From Ecdyonurus torrentis (taxonomy: Eukaryota; Arthropoda; Insecta; Ephemeroptera; Heptageniidae), in contig OX439133.1 of the NCBI GenBank assembly GCA_949318235.1, forward strand, positions 5,949,020 to 6,013,019: a stretch of 64,000 bases of DNA, in the 5' to 3' direction. Below, in pieces: positions 12,368-27,514 of the stretch. Positions within the stretch are counted from its first letter, which is position 1. Every line of letters starts with the position of its first letter. The notes under the pieces are model-generated. The model was not told the DNA's origin. It saw only the letters and a program-made list of their open reading frames with translations, and searched no databases. The translations under genes were made by a program, and so were the position numbers.

Positions 12368-13230
12368 ATATTATCGATTCAAATTTCTCCCTGTTTGTAC
12401 AGTATTCAAGTATACATACTTAAAAAATACTCGAAAAAAAAAGTATACAGCGTGTAGTAACTATTATATACGTTATACGATAATAAATACTTTTTTATTA
12501 CATTATTTTTACTTTTATTTGTACTTTGAAATACTTATTTATATAATAATTAGGTCGCATAGCTAGAAAAAAAAAGTACTGCATTTTGTTGCGAGCTTTA
12601 TTATTAAGTATGAATTGTGTGCTATTTGTATGCGTATATATTTTTTATTCATTAAATTTTCAAACGATAAATTTTTTTAACCATAGTACAAATACCCTAT
12701 ACAGTGATGAATCACTGGAATTTTCATTAATATATCGCAATTACACATTGTGAACCAATAAAATATTGCAATAGAAAATTAAATTTAATTTCATGTATAA
12801 AATGCTATATCATTTTTTTTTTTCCTTCATTTTTTTTTTCGATTTAACTGATGAAAAAAATATTGTACATATAGTTCAGAAGTACTTACGATTACATGCA
12901 TGCTTTTTTCCCCCAAATTAATATAATGATTTATATATTCATTAATTGTTGTATAGATTTTTTTTAGACTGAAAAATGCACGAACGTTTATATTTATTAT
13001 TGTAATTTTATTACACTCGAGAATAATTGAAATCTAATAAATTATTATAATAATAATTAAAATCATTTTGTACTTTATTATATTTGATATTATGAGACAA
13101 TATATCGAATTATCAATAACATTTTAATTAATTAACGTTTAATTTGATTTACTTTTTTTTTTTTTTTAATAAATATCATAATAATGGCGTATTCAAATAT
13201 CATAAATATGTGTGTAAAGTGTATACTTAT

Positions 13231-13371
<141 letters not shown>

Positions 13372-14285
13372 GAGCAGCTGATTTTCATAGCATAATCAAT
13401 AAATATAGGTATAATTAGCAAATTTCTCCCCTTGATGAGTTAAATGTAAAGTCACTAGAGTTATGGAGAGAGAGAGAGAGAGAGAGAGAATGAGGGAGAG
13501 AGGGGCATGAGTGTAAAATATGCGCAGAGCTGGAAAAAGCCATATAAAATAGCTTTCAAATTTCTGTCTTATATAAATATGAATTTAAAAGCTCCAATTC
13601 TCATTTTTTGTATTTATTGAAAATCGATAAATATATGTAAAAAGAAAAATGTATGAATGGAAAAAAAAAAAAAAAAAAAAAAAAAGTTATACCTAAATTT
13701 AAAAACTTCAAATGGTTGAAAAGCGAATAAAGAGCTAGGGTTAATATTTAATTTTGATATTGCATGTATACGGAATAAAGTTTTCCCCTACATTATTTGG
13801 TTATTAATGAATTAATATATAGTGAACGGAGGAAAAGGTGGAATAGCCAAAGAAGAAGAAAAAAAATCAACTTTTATAATACAATATGAGTTTAATTTAT
13901 TTTATATTCATTTTTCCATTTATTTATTTACGTAACTATTTATTTATTGATATTCGTTTATTTATTTACATATTTTCTTTCCAGCACCGGGTTTATATAT
14001 ATATATAGAATCTTTGAGAGAATTGATTTTGAAAACTAATTTTATTATCTTTTATGTAGTTAGTTTGAAACTTTGAAAGCATGACGTCATTACTTCAAGT
14101 TTTAATTACTTTGGGTTCACGTAATGATGTCTTAAAATAATAATAATCTCTCATTAGTGATATAATAATAAAAATATATATAATAAAATTTACCAATAAT
14201 CCTCTTAAAATATCACATTAATTTATGTGTTTTATATTTTATTTCGTTCATATATATTTTTGTGTTTTTATAATGTTGAGGTAAC

Positions 14286-14533
14286 ATCTCTACTAACAAA
14301 AATAAATACGTAATAATTATACCAGTTCAGTACAGCAGCATTTATGCATATTAACATAATTTATGTTACATTGTACATGCACTGATTATGACAGCATAAT
14401 AGTTGACAAGTTCAGCATAATTACTTTTTTTTTTTTTTTTTTTTTCACAAAAGAGTAACATTTATATACTTAATACAATATAATAAGTAGTCAATGCAGA
14501 ATAAATTACGTAATTTATTTTTTACGACCATAG
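14286..14533. mobile_element. Family C inverted-repeat element
   Basis: The left end contains ATACGTAATAATTATACCAG and the right end GAATAAATTACGTAATTTAT, an inverted pair like those of the copy at 2217. The inside has TAACATAATTTATGTTACAT and AGCATAATTAC units plus a later T run of about 20. No coding capacity is visible. Confidence 0.55.
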
Positions 14534-14699
14534 TTCAAATTTCAGTATTTTAGTGAAGGAAAAGGTTATTGTGAAATTAATATTCGGCTTTATATTGGAA
14601 ATTTTAGACTTTTTTATTCCATATTTTATATTATGGTGACTAATATTTTAGAGCTACTATAAGCAAAATAAAACAATAAATGCGTTCACTCTCTTGTCT

Positions 14700-14910
14700 C
14701 TTTTCTAAAATGTGTGGAGAAGACGCTCAATTTGTTTTGATGGGATGTTTTGTATGTATGAGTTGGTGTTCATAAAACCATGCTTTATTAGATAGTCATT
14801 TTGTAACTCGATGGTACCTTTATACTCACGAAATATCTCTTAATAAATACTTGAGCAGGAAATATTGATGTGATGAATCATTACAAACAAATTTGGACAA
14901 TAATAGTTTT
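14700..14910. repeat. Flank shared with the 7.3-7.5 kb copy
   Basis: It contains ATACTTGAGCAGGAAATATT then ATGTGATGAATCA (about 14847-14882), nearly identical to about 7508-7545, and again follows a family C copy. Other parts of the two flanks (GTTGG, AACT-GTTAC, AATATCTC) also line up loosely. Confidence 0.45.
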
Positions 14911-15701
14911 TGTATTTGATAATAACAACATAAAAAACTGTTGACTTCAAACGAGGACATTAAACTTTTTCAATATCTACAAAAAAAAAAAAAAAAAAAA
15001 AAAAAGGTATACTTATTAAAAATCACCGCATTAAATGTAAAACTTATAAAGTTATTATTATTTTTTAATTGTGTTAATTTACATAATATAAAACTGCATA
15101 GCAAAAGTGAGAACTATAAAAGACAAGGAATTGTTTTTACAAAAATCGTTACATTCTAATTACTAGAATAATTCCACCATATATTTATTCATTAAAACTG
15201 CATTACTCAAATAAAAATTTATTTTAAATTTAATTAAAAACAAAATATTTAAATAATATTATATAAATTTTCTACCAAACTATTTAGTTTTATATTTCAA
15301 ATATATCGCATTTTTATTATTTTATAAAAATTAAAATTTGGAAAATTAAATTATGTTATTTAAACGTTTTAATAAAAAGCTATTTTAAAATTTATGGTTT
15401 GAATATGCGGAGTAATAAAATTTTATACGTGAAAATTAATTTGTACAAAAGTTTTAAACCACGCCTACTTTGGAAACTGTGATTTTAGTTTCATGGTATT
15501 GACGAGATAGAATATGCAGATAAAATTTAGCTATACAGGAAATTTAGCTCAAATTTAGTACAATATAATAACATTAAAATCAATATTTTGGTAAATGCAT
15601 ATTTTTGTTTTTATATTGAACCGCAATGAAAATTTATTGTACAGTCACTTTGATGTAAAATTTCATCTTGTTGCTACCAGTTTGGCATCACTAGGCTCTA
15701 A

Positions 15702-15800
15702 TGGAGGTTATCGGTGAGGTGCATGAAAAATGCTGATAGGGTCCCCTTAGAATTCCCCCCCCCCCCTTATCCCCCCCCCCCCCCAATGCACCGAGGCAGG
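15702..15800. mobile_element. Family A element, internally deleted fragment with C runs
   Basis: It starts AATGGAGGTTATCGGTGAGG, the family A end, then jumps to GGGTCCCCTTAGAATTCC, which resembles the family A right side. Two C runs follow (to about 15784) and then AATGCACCGAG. The middle of the element is missing. Confidence 0.5.
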
Positions 15801-18196
15801 AAATATTGAAAAGAGGGCTACCATACATACTTTTCCGTGTTTTATACTATTTACAAAAATCATCCTCAATAAACTCAATGAACGTAATATTATTACAATG
15901 GTGTGTACTTTCCATATTTTAATATAAAAAACATAGTTTATACTATATATAAGGTAACGCTACGTATATAGTTTTATGGAGCAATACGTTAGATTGTGTC
16001 TTCAAATAAATACATTGTATTTAGTAAAATTGTCAACAACAATATCTGTACATGAAGTTTTCCTTTACTATAAATAAAATAATATTTAGCATAATTTAGT
16101 GAATCGAGTTTAAAAAATAAATTCTATAGAATTTTTATTATTAAACTGAAAATAGTAACTGAATCTGTTAGAAGTCTTTTTATACTTATAAAAAACCTGG
16201 ATTTTTTATTTTTATAATTTATTTGGAAACATGAATTTTTGCACAGAAAATTAAAATTTTATTGATTTTACGTAAGATTACTTGAAAGAATAAAAGCAGA
16301 AATAACACGGGCTCATTGATCGATCATGTTTCTTTTTTGATCTACTTTTCAACTCTTAATAGAAATAGATGGGGGTATGACTATCTTAAATATATTACTT
16401 TTGTTTATTTTGCTATATTTGATTTATTATTACTTTTTTTTTTTTTTTTTTTTTTGCTATTATGCTAATACTAATAAGCATAAAAATATAAACTATGGAA
16501 CTATAAAATAAAAACTGCACGTTTATTTAACGTCCAACCCTTCATTATTATATTTTTTCCTGACTGATTCCCACCCTTATATTTATTATTAAATTTTCCA
16601 TGTTGCGCAAAGTCCCCGACATTGTAACAAGCTGTTTGTTAGGTTAGGGTTATCATTAAATGAGTAATATTACTCCCTGCTTCCGGCCTCTCTTATACTA
16701 TTTTTTTTTTTTCACGTACCATACATTATAATATCCTCAAATTTATTAGATCACTGCGTTTTCGTAGAATTTAACATTTTCAAAGAATAGATTTTATTTT
16801 TTTACTTGCGACGATTCAAATTCAATGTAACTATTATTTTTATTATTTTACAGAAACAAACACACTCTGGTGTGTTTTATGAATCAAATAAATTATTATT
16901 TTAGCAACTTTTATTTATAAAATCATATGAATGTACGTTGAATTTTTAATTCACTTCTAATTTATTTAAACTTTAAATTAATAATTGTTCATAAATCTAT
17001 ATAAAGTGTAAATAAGTTCCAATGTGTTCTTTTGTCTTAAAAAATTTCTTCTTTATTTGATCAAAATACCGTTTGATTGATACATATAGCGTATAGTGAT
17101 TACAAGAACAATATTTACAGTTTCAATTTTTACACGTTTTATTATTGTTATTATTTTGTAATTTAAATTATAACATTTTTTTTTTTTTTTTTTCTTTGCG
17201 CTTGAAAATGACAAGCAATTTTTTTCCCCTTTTAAAACGATTAACATGCAATATGTATTATGTACTATCATATTATAGTATATTATATTTATACTATATA
17301 TTTATGGTATTTACTACTAGTTTTCGAATAATTAGAAATATGTACTAGCCTTTAATCACGTATATACATCCATTTCATTATTTTAAAATCAAGCTTGCAT
17401 TTTTTTTTTTTTTTTTTTTTTTCACTTTATATAATTTACTGCACAAATTCTAGTGGTTTCAATAGATGCTCTGGAAGGTGATTGTTAAAACTATTCAGTG
17501 CAAAATTGAAAGAAAAAAAAAATTGGAGGGATTGAGGAGCGGAAATCGAATAAAGTAATAAAAAAATAATAAAAAAAAAAAAAAAAAACTAAAGCATTTT
17601 CGCGGTATTGCAGTAAAAAAAATCTAATCGTAAAGCGTTCTTGAGATGTAATTAATATTATTATAAAATGGAAATTCCTAATGCAATGAAATGCATAAAT
17701 ATTTTTATAATAAATTAATATTGCAATGCTGATGCATTTTTAAATCGATTTCATAATAAAATATAAAAAAAAAACTTTTTATATATTATAATAATATTTA
17801 TTCTCTTTATATAAAATTGCACGTTTCTACATCATTAAATTTAAAATATTATGCAGTAGAAAATTACTACCTTATTTTTCTTCTACTTTTTTATATTATA
17901 TTACGTGAATTATTTTTATAATATACTAAAAAGCCAATAATAAAAAATAACGAGCCAAAACTCAACTTATTGTATTTATATAAACTTTTCTTTGTATTTT
18001 TGCACGGAGACAACGAACGTGTTTATAAAAAAAAGTGTATATGTTATGTTATAATAATAATGTTATCGATTGAGATAGTTTCTTTGTTACAAGAGTATTT
18101 AAAAACATGTCTACTAAATGAAGCAAATTACGTTATACGATGTTTTGCTCTGAATTTGTTGTAAATAGCACAGTTTTTTATCTTAATGAGGGAAAG

Positions 18197-18227
<31 letters not shown>

Positions 18228-21039
18228 GAAGATATAAAATAGAACAATATTGATTTTTGTTCTGGTTAATTTTTATTTGTTTATATTTTATATATACACT
18301 TTTTTCTTTTTGCGTATTGTATATCAAATTTATTTACGTCATAAATATTGCATTGTTTGTGGAGGGAATTCAAATTTGTACTAATTAATACAAAATCTTT
18401 TTTCTTTATTTTTTTTTTTTTTTCATGATTTATATTATTTCTATATTATTGCAACTGGTAAAAGAAATACACATTTTACCTGCTCTTGAAGTAGCAAAAG
18501 AGGAATATGTTTAAATATTCTAGATTTTGTTGGTCTATTTTCATTAAATTTCATATAATTTTTAATTTACTATTAAGCTACCATTTGCAAGATAGCTCAA
18601 TCATTGAGTTTATAAAGATTAAATTTAATCTAAATTTAATGGCTTGGAGGGGGAGGGGGAGAGAAATAAGCCTAACATTGAGCCTTATGGGACTAAAAGT
18701 TCAAACCTATCTATTTCAAAAAAATTATATGGTGGCACCCAGTAATTTTAATATTATTAACAAAGTTTTCATGTCTACCAAAGAATTAGGCCCAGTTGAC
18801 TTTTTTTTTTTTTTTTTTTGTCTGTTAAAAAACTAACAACAAAACAATATACTAATCTCCACTGTTAAAAAAAAATTAATAAATAGCACAAATTCGTGAA
18901 ATAATAAAAAAATAATAAAATAAAATAAAATTGATCTCTATATTGATATCGATATATCAAAATGTCCAATCCAAATTTGTCTTCTAGGAAATAATATCAA
19001 ACTGAAAAGCATTGAAATTATGTCAAAACAAATATAGATGCCATGTACATTTTTATCATCAAATTCTATAGAAAGAATATTCGGAAATTTTAATGCCATA
19101 ATTATGAGTGGCATTAATGGCATAATTATAATAATAATATAATGATATTATATTTTTTGCTTTGTTGTGAGTTTAGAATCGGAAATGTGTAAATTTGAGA
19201 TCTTTCCTTATTTTCTTTGCATGTGTGTATGCGTGTGTGTGTTGATAAAAGTTTTATCTTGTTTCGTGTTTTTATCTAAAAACGTTATTTGAGAAATATA
19301 GCGACATCTATGAGATACCATTAGCACCGGAAGTTAATGCTTCAGTTTCTATTTTTAACAATTATTTCCACCCCAATGACTCAAACTATTTGTCAATTTT
19401 ATGTTGTAATATGCTAAATATTATTTAAATTAACAATGACATCATTTTTGTGTATTTCATTTATTTTATCAAAATATTATTTGCCTTATTATTCTGTATT
19501 TAAATTTTATGATATTTATTTAATATTGAAACAAAAATATTTGAGTTTTTAATATTTTTTGTCTGTTTTACGCCAATTTCAAAATTTCTATTAAAGGAAA
19601 AAAAAATAATAAAAAAAAAAAATAAAATAAAAGACCACTTAAATAGATGGAGTTTTTATTCAATGAATAATTGTTGGTAAATTTTCATTACTAGCGTATA
19701 AAATGAAATTTAAGGTATTGTAGACCATATAAATCGATTTTTTTTTGTAATGTTTTGTTTCTTTTCTCCCTTCTTACATATAGGTGCAGTTGTGCAGTTA
19801 CTGTAATTATTGTTATTACACATTGTCTAATTCTAAAAACATTTTATGAATTATATATTTTTTCTTTGAAATTGAAATTATTTCAATGTTTTTAGATGAA
19901 ATACTTCCATTTAAATAAATAATATGAAGCAATTTCTATTAAATTAATAATTTTCAACTAAATTTAAAATAAATTTAAATGAGTTACATAGTATTTTAAT
20001 TTTCATTAATTTAAATACCATGGAAAATAATAATTAACTATTTGAAACCAAATTTTAATTAAAGTACAATAATGTATAGTATTTAGTTTTATGACGTCAC
20101 ATATAATGTAGTGATACTACGTATATAATGGAGAAATTCAATGCTTGCTTTTAGCACAAGCTAGGGGGAGGGTAAGAGAGAAGAAAGAATGGAAAAAAAG
20201 TTGTCTTTACAGAAAAAAAAAAAAAAACTACAGATTTTAAATATATAAAAAAAGACGAAAAGCATTTTATTTTGACTTGACTTTCAAAAGATAAAAAAAA
20301 ATCCTAATATTTATATTATTTCTTTAAAAATAATAATATTATAATTTAAATAGTTTGTTATTATTTGAAAATGAATTTTATACATTTTTTTTCTTTTATC
20401 TTGGCAAAGTTTCAAAAAATGTATATAAATATTCTGACATTTTTTTTTTATATAAGTTTCCTAATAAAATTAAACATTTTTTTTTTTAAGAACTTAAAAA
20501 AAAATTTAATGGGTTTCATTTGAATTTCATGCAAAATTTAAAAACTGCAATAGTTTTGTGATAATATATTACATTTTTTTAAATATTAATTCAAATTTTC
20601 ATATTTATAATTATTAAAAGAAGAATTTCAAACATTTTATTTTAATTTTAAAGGAATATGTAGTTAAAATATATTTTATCAATAAAACTTCCTTGCTTGT
20701 ACTCCTTTATTACAATATACGGTAATTTTCAATAAATTTAAAAATAAAAAAATCTGTATCAAATTATTGATTTTTAATTGATATTAATAATTGGCAAATG
20801 TGGCTACTCGTGATATAATTTAAATATCTTAAATTTCACTGATTCGTATTTAATTCGTAAAACATGAAAAAAAGGGTAAACATCTTTATAAAAATTTAAG
20901 ATTATATTTTGATCCCCTTTCTCTTGGAATGTTATTTTATTTCTTTTCGTATATATATATACCGAATAACAAAATTGCAATGGATATGAGGGGCTGTAGG
21001 GGAAATAATATGGTTGCTATGGTTACTATGAAGCTAAAG

Positions 21040-21077
<38 letters not shown>

Positions 21078-22504
21078 TTATATTTTCCCATTTTGCCCAA
21101 GAGAGCTCGATTTATCCTATAATAAATAAAATAGTTATTACATTATAATTTATTATTTTTTTATATTATTGATTTTTATTTAAAAACTTATCTATTTATT
21201 ATTGTATTGATTTTATTTATAATGTACAGTTTATTAATTTAAATATTAGTATTAAATTTTTAATAAAAATTAAAAGTTGAATAAAATATTTTTTTAAATT
21301 TCAATTATTTACTGTTTATATGATCTTGGTACTGATTTCTTTTTAAATGAATAATAAAGAAATGTTTTTATTGTTAAAATTTAATGATTTTCACCTCTCG
21401 AATTATTATACTTGTAAAATTATTGAAATGTATAAATAATTGGGTAATAATAATAATAATAATAAAAAAAAGATTATTTCTCTATAAATTCTTTCAACAA
21501 AATATAAAACTATATTTTTAGAAATAATAATAAAAATTAATGAAGCGCTATGTTGTTTTTGATAATTTATATATACAATAATATCGATTTCCCCTCCTTA
21601 TGAAAACATGGAACCACGGTCAAATAGATTCATAATTATTATTATTGAATTTTTATTAATTACTTTATTACTATTTAATTTTTATATTTGCTATCATTTG
21701 ATCTCTTTGTTGTTTTTTTTTTCGAGCAAAACAAGATTAGTTCCGGTTCTAAAGTGCATTTTGATGCAACAAAAATTGTATCAACTCCCTATAACTAAAG
21801 TTAAATATTATGAGATATATTATAGAAGGTGCCTACTTAAAATTTATTTTTGCGTTACTATTTTGTAACTATTTTACATTACAAATGAATTATCAATGTA
21901 TTTATCTAACTTTTGTTTTTTTTTCCATAAAAATATTTACATTTTTTAAAACAACAAAGGAAACATGTATTTATTTTTTAAAAGTCATAAGGTTAAAAGT
22001 AGAGATTGAAAATAACATTGACACTCATTTAAAATAATTCTTTTCAGCAAAAATATTAAAAAGAAATAAAAAGACAGATGAGAATAATATTTTTCTAAAA
22101 TATATATTATGCTCTGAAAAAACTATATACAATTTAATAAATAATAACTGTTAAAACCATTTTTATAGTATTTTATTATCTTTTTTTTTTTTTTTTTTTT
22201 TTACAAAATTTTCGCTAAAATAAAACTCTGCCAAATTGTTATGAAACGAGATATATATTATTACAATCGGTGAATAAGATACTTTTTTATTGCATTTTTT
22301 ATTATTATATTATTTTTTTGAACTTCGTTTGCATTTATAGTTTCTTTATGAATCGTGTATATAGACATATTATAAATTACACAATATTAATAATTATTAT
22401 ATTTTAATATTTATTATGTGTAATAATTAATTAAATATATTTCTGTGTTGCAATGTATAACATTTTACTATAAAAATCATCTTTAATACCAATAACGATT
22501 ACGA
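15801..22504. other. AT-rich non-coding stretch
   Basis: No exon is supported. The contents are homopolymers (T at 16434-16455 and 17400-17422, A at 18203-18227), a short GA tract at about 21047-21074, and a TGACGTCA octamer at 20092-20099. Open frames of 60-109 codons, such as the one at 18507-18836, have composition expected of AT-rich DNA and no recognisable domain. Confidence 0.45.
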
Positions 22505-22726
22505 TTAATGGAGGTTATCGGTTTAAAAAATTCGTAAAAATTTTCTATGGCTTAAAACACGTAAAAGTATGTCTAGTATTTCTCATTTAAATTTCTCCGA
22601 AATCGGAGGAGTAGTTTTCTCAAAAATCGAAAAAAACGTGTTTTCCCCCATAAGCGTAATGTTAAATTAGGGGACCCTTAGCTTTCCCCGCATCACCCCG
22701 CGCGCTAAACCGATAACCTCCATTAA
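22505..22726. mobile_element. Family A inverted-repeat element, intact reference copy
   Basis: The two ends are perfect inverted repeats of 21 bp (22505-22525 and 22706-22726), reading TTAA-TGGAGGTTATCGGTTTA on each strand. The outermost TTAA on both sides could be a target duplication, with true ends at TGGAGG. Other copies are preceded by CTAA, CTAC or TCAA, so this is not settled. Inside are AAACACGTAAAAGTATGTC and AATCGGAGGAGTAGTTTTCTC blocks shared with the other copies. It is 222 bp and non-coding. Confidence 0.8.
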
Positions 22727-24679
22727 GAAAAAAAAAGTGTTAGTTTTTTTTTTTTTTTTTTTTAATTACGTTTGGTTGAAATTTTATACCCATATAAGGC
22801 TACATTTCAGTTTCAACCTTTTTTTTCTTTTTTTAGATTTATTTAACTTTTTTAATGTGGTTCTCAAAATATTTGCAAAGTAAATTTTCAAATAAATCTA
22901 ATATAATGAATAAAATTGACGACCTTTATGTAATATTTATGAAATTAAAGTATATTTCAAGAATTTTTTTCTTTTTGACTACATAATGTTATAGTAAAAA
23001 AAAAAGTAATAAAAAAAAAAGTCTTTCAGCTCCCTTTCAAAGTTACATCTTTTGCAAAAAGCTTAAATTTTTATCAAAAAGTTAAGTAACAATTTATTTT
23101 TAAATTAAATTAATATTTTTATAAATACGATTATATATAAATATCGATTTTATTATTATCCTATTATGTAAACCAATTAAATTATAATATGCTAATAATT
23201 ATATACAATCTAATCGATGTTGCAAATAATCGATTTATAGATATCGATCATTTAAACAATATATTGAATTTTAAGGGTAAAGGTTGATTTTGTTATCTAT
23301 ATTGATTAGTTTTAATGTATATAAATGCATTTTATGGTATTGTTATTTGTTGGTTCATTTATAGTTCTGTATTCTTTCAATATTTAAAAAAAAAAATCGA
23401 ATGGTGATGATATTTTTAGATAGTGCAAATAGTTTCAAACATACTTTTAACATTGAATAATTTCTATTGAAAAATTGTAATTAATTGCGCTTGAAATTAA
23501 TTCAGTGACCTTGATTTTACAGCGTAAAATTTTTAATGATGAAATAGCATTGATACATATTATTTATTATTGATTTTTCCACTTATGGCTAAAACAAGAT
23601 TTTCATATAAAGTAAAAAGATTTTTTTTTTTTTTTTATGTATCATTTTGTAAAGCAAGGTATTTTATACTGGAAGCTCCAAGTTGACTGTATGTATATGC
23701 GCAACTCGAGTGATTTCCATCTACGTATTGCGCATAAATATAAATATACTGCATTAAATTTATATTTAATTTATTTTTTTGATGTTAAAAATGTAATAAC
23801 ATTATTTATTTACTTTTTAAAATTTACTTTTATAAATTTAGTTTTGATATAATTATGCATGTAAATATTTCATAATTTATTATTATTTATTATTTTAATT
23901 TTTTTATTTATATATTTATTTTTATTTTCTTTGTTCTTACTATCTCACATAGCATGATGACGCATACCACTAATACTAATCCTGTAATGGTCAGTAATGG
24001 TTTTTAATTTGTCAAGTTATCATTGCAATTCCATGTACCAATATTGGGTTTAATAAATACGCTATAATGTTGCAGAGATGCTTTATTCCATCTTTCAATA
24101 GTTCCAAATTCTAATACTAAAATAAGTTTTCAAAATAAAAAAAATTCTATTTCATTTAGATACATACGTTTTGTAAATTTTCAAATTTCGCCCATTCATA
24201 TAAAAAATAAATAAATATCTGCATTAATTAGTTATTTTCAATTTAAATTAATATTTCCAATAAAATCGATAATTTAATTATTCATTAGCAATAAAAAAAA
24301 ATTATGTACTTTGGTGTATAATTTGGATTACTGCCAAAGATGGATAATCTGATCCGAACGTTGTGGTTTTGACCCATTTCCTTTTTCTTTCTATTTCATA
24401 TCCAAATATTCATCGCTATAATATGAGAGTCGTTTTATACATATTTTAACCTTGAAATCTTCAAGTTAAAAAATTTTCTACTTCTCAATTATTTTCAATG
24501 CTTTCTTGTTTCAACCGTTTATTTTTCTTGATAAGAAAATTGTGTATATTTTTTTAAAAATTTTATCTGTATTTTTACACGTGAAACCTTTTAATCTTAC
24601 AGATAATTTGGTATAATGTGATATGGTATTATTAATTATGCAATATATTGTAAATAAATGCACACGGTCTAAATTAAAT

Positions 24680-24850
24680 ATGTATAATAATTATGCTATC
24701 TCAATGCGGCAACATAATAATTTATATATATAGTATAAATATCATAATAGTTCAGATGTTTAGCATAATTACTTATTATGTTATTCCAAAGTAGCAACAT
24801 TTATGCGCTATAATGTAATAATTACTCATTGCACCAAAAATTACGCTTTT
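24680..24850. mobile_element. Family C inverted-repeat element, diverged
   Basis: Its units TAATAATTATGCTATCTCAA, AGCATAATTACTTATTATG and AACATTTATGCGCTATAATG follow the same order as the copy at 2217, ending near CACCAAAAATTACGC. The ends are poorly kept. Confidence 0.45.
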
Positions 24851-27463
24851 TTTTATTATTATTATTTTTTTTTCGTCGTAATTTTTTTAAATAGATTTTT
24901 TCAATTTCGAGAGAATTACTTTTGATTTAAAAGAATTTTTTAAAAATAATGAAGTGCATTTTTTTTTTTTTTTTTTTTTTTTTGCGTTGTTACGGTTCTA
25001 GATGTTTATTAAATTATATTTATATAAATAGTCTATATAAGACGCGTACAATTAATTAAAATTTCAATCGATTTTATAAAAAAAAGAGAAAATATATTAT
25101 TTTATTGATGGCATTTTATTATTAAATTTTGTAAGCCAACATAATAATATTGCAGTTTACAGGAAGTAATTTTAGAGTTGTTAAAACAATTTGAGCGATG
25201 CTTCGAAATCACCTCATTATTATGCTGTAGTTCTCAGAATTGCCGTTAGAGTAGAGATTCGTTTTCAATATTATTTAAGAAGTTATTTTCCACCATACTT
25301 ATTTTTAGTATTATATTATACATTCAATTTAATTGTAAATTGAAAATTTCTTTATTTAAAATATAATTATAATATTATCATAAATTAAGTTAATTAATGA
25401 TAATGCATAATGCATAGTACATAATATTGCATATTACATAATATATTAGTGAAGATTTATTATAATTTTTTTGTGTAAAACAATTTTTTTGAATGATATT
25501 TTATTTCTATTTTTAAATAGTTTAATTTTAATAACTACGCATTAAATTTTTTATTTCTGATTTTTTTAAGGAACCAACGTAATAAATGCTTTGGATAATT
25601 TAACTTCATTTTAAATTTCAAATAAAATCAATTATTTGTTATATTTGCCAATAAATATTAAATTTTACCAATTTATTGCATTATGAAATTTATTTTTTAT
25701 CTATTCCGTTTATTTGCCGTGACGCTTTATCTCCAATTCATATTATTTTTACCTGCCCCCCACTTCTCATAGTATTTCAATACAGCTGGGGAGTTTCAAA
25801 TACCCCCCACCCCTATGAATATACTTAATATTTTTTGCCCCTCGTTTTACTTTATTCTTCCCCTCAAAATAAGTATTTTTTTTTAATTCACAAATTTAAT
25901 TCTAAAATTGGTCTCTAGATGTCACTAGCTTGCAGAACGAAAATTTTGTTTGCCGTCCTTTTTTAGTTGAACTTAATTTTAGTTAATAAAATTTTTAATG
26001 TTTATTAAATTAACTTTATTATTTGTGTTATTATTTAATTTAAGAGTAATATTTTATTTCCTAGTTGTTTTTTTTAATAAAATTTATTTTTTGATAATAT
26101 TATATAATTTGTTAAATATGTTTTAATATATTAATTTAATTAAAAAATATATATAAATAAATTAAAACCTAACCGTTTTCAATCAAAAATATGTTGAAAT
26201 AGGTAATCTATAGGTAATAATAAAACTAGTTGTGTAATGTTTAGTTAAAAAATTTATATTCATTGCAATTTAATACATACTGCAGCGAAATAATGTATTT
26301 TGCAATATTTTTGCCAACTTGCGAACTTTTTTGTTCAACCATAAGCATTTTTAATTATAAAATTACGTATATTGTGATCTTTGTTAGCATCAATATTCAT
26401 TATTTAGCTTTTCAATATTTTTATAACAAGCATTTTTTTTTTTATTATTATTGATTGCTTTGTATACAAATAATAAAATGAAATGAAAAATTCCAAAGTA
26501 AAAAAGTTTGTTGTGTGCTTATTTTTTATAAACATTAAAAAAAAGGAATATTTTATTGCGGACGACCAGTTTTTTTTTTTTTTTTTTTTTCTTTGCTGTT
26601 GCATTTTTTTATTGGCAACCATTATAAAAATAAAAATATAAAATTTTAGCTTATAATTCATAATCTTTTGATTATGTTGTTATAGTATATTTTTAATAAA
26701 TAAACATGAAAAGTGTATCATTCTAAATCTTTGCATTCTTTTATAATAAAATACAATATTATAAGTTTAAAAAATTGCAATAAATGTTGGATATAAAGAT
26801 ATAAAAACATTGATTATTGAACTGACAGAAAAAAAAACTCTTTATTTGTTACAAGTATTTGAGAGCAGTTTTTTGTAAAACATCAATAATCAATACGAAA
26901 AACTTTATAATAATAGACGTAACTCATTCGCGTGATGCAAAAAATTTATATAAGTATTCATAATTTAAATTATTAATAAATGAAATTTCTTAGAACTTCA
27001 TTAATTTATTACCTGGTGCAAAAGTTGAAAATAAAATACACTTCAATTTTTTTTTTATATATATATATATATTCCAAAAACCAGTTTTAAAACATGATTC
27101 TAAAGAGTAATTCGCGTGTAAGTAACTCATAATTATTATTCATTGTTTTTACGTTTTTGTCAAAGTTTTATTGAATTTTAATATTTCTCTGATTACGTGG
27201 TATATTAAAAAATAAAAATAAAATCTAAGTACAAGTTGTTTTTATGTTTTAACTAATTCAAAAACATTTTGTTTAAAAAAAACATCTATAAAGTGAAATA
27301 TTGCGATACATTTTATTTTTATTGATTTTAGGGTTAAAAATGAGTCACTGCGGTGATTTGACTGCGTTGTAAAAGCAGAAAAATTTTGATTTTTTTTTTT
27401 TTTTTGCACATTAATATTTAGACAAGGGAAAAACAAATAAGTAAAAAATAATAATAAAAAAAT

Positions 27464-27464
<1 letters not shown>

Positions 27465-27511
<47 letters not shown>
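27465..27511. repeat. T homopolymer of about 47
   Basis: The longest pure homopolymer in the window; its exact length may be unreliable in any assembly. Confidence 0.9.

Positions 27512-27514
<3 letters not shown>

Noticed and set aside
16637..16651. TTAGGTTAGGG, resembling the insect telomere repeat; also CCTAACCTAA at about 46212
   Set aside because: There are only two units in each place, which can occur by chance; not an interstitial telomere array.
18507..18836. 109-codon + strand open frame
   Set aside because: No recognisable domain, AT-driven residue composition (Phe, Ile, Asn, Lys), a poly-Phe end from a T run and no sign of codon selection.
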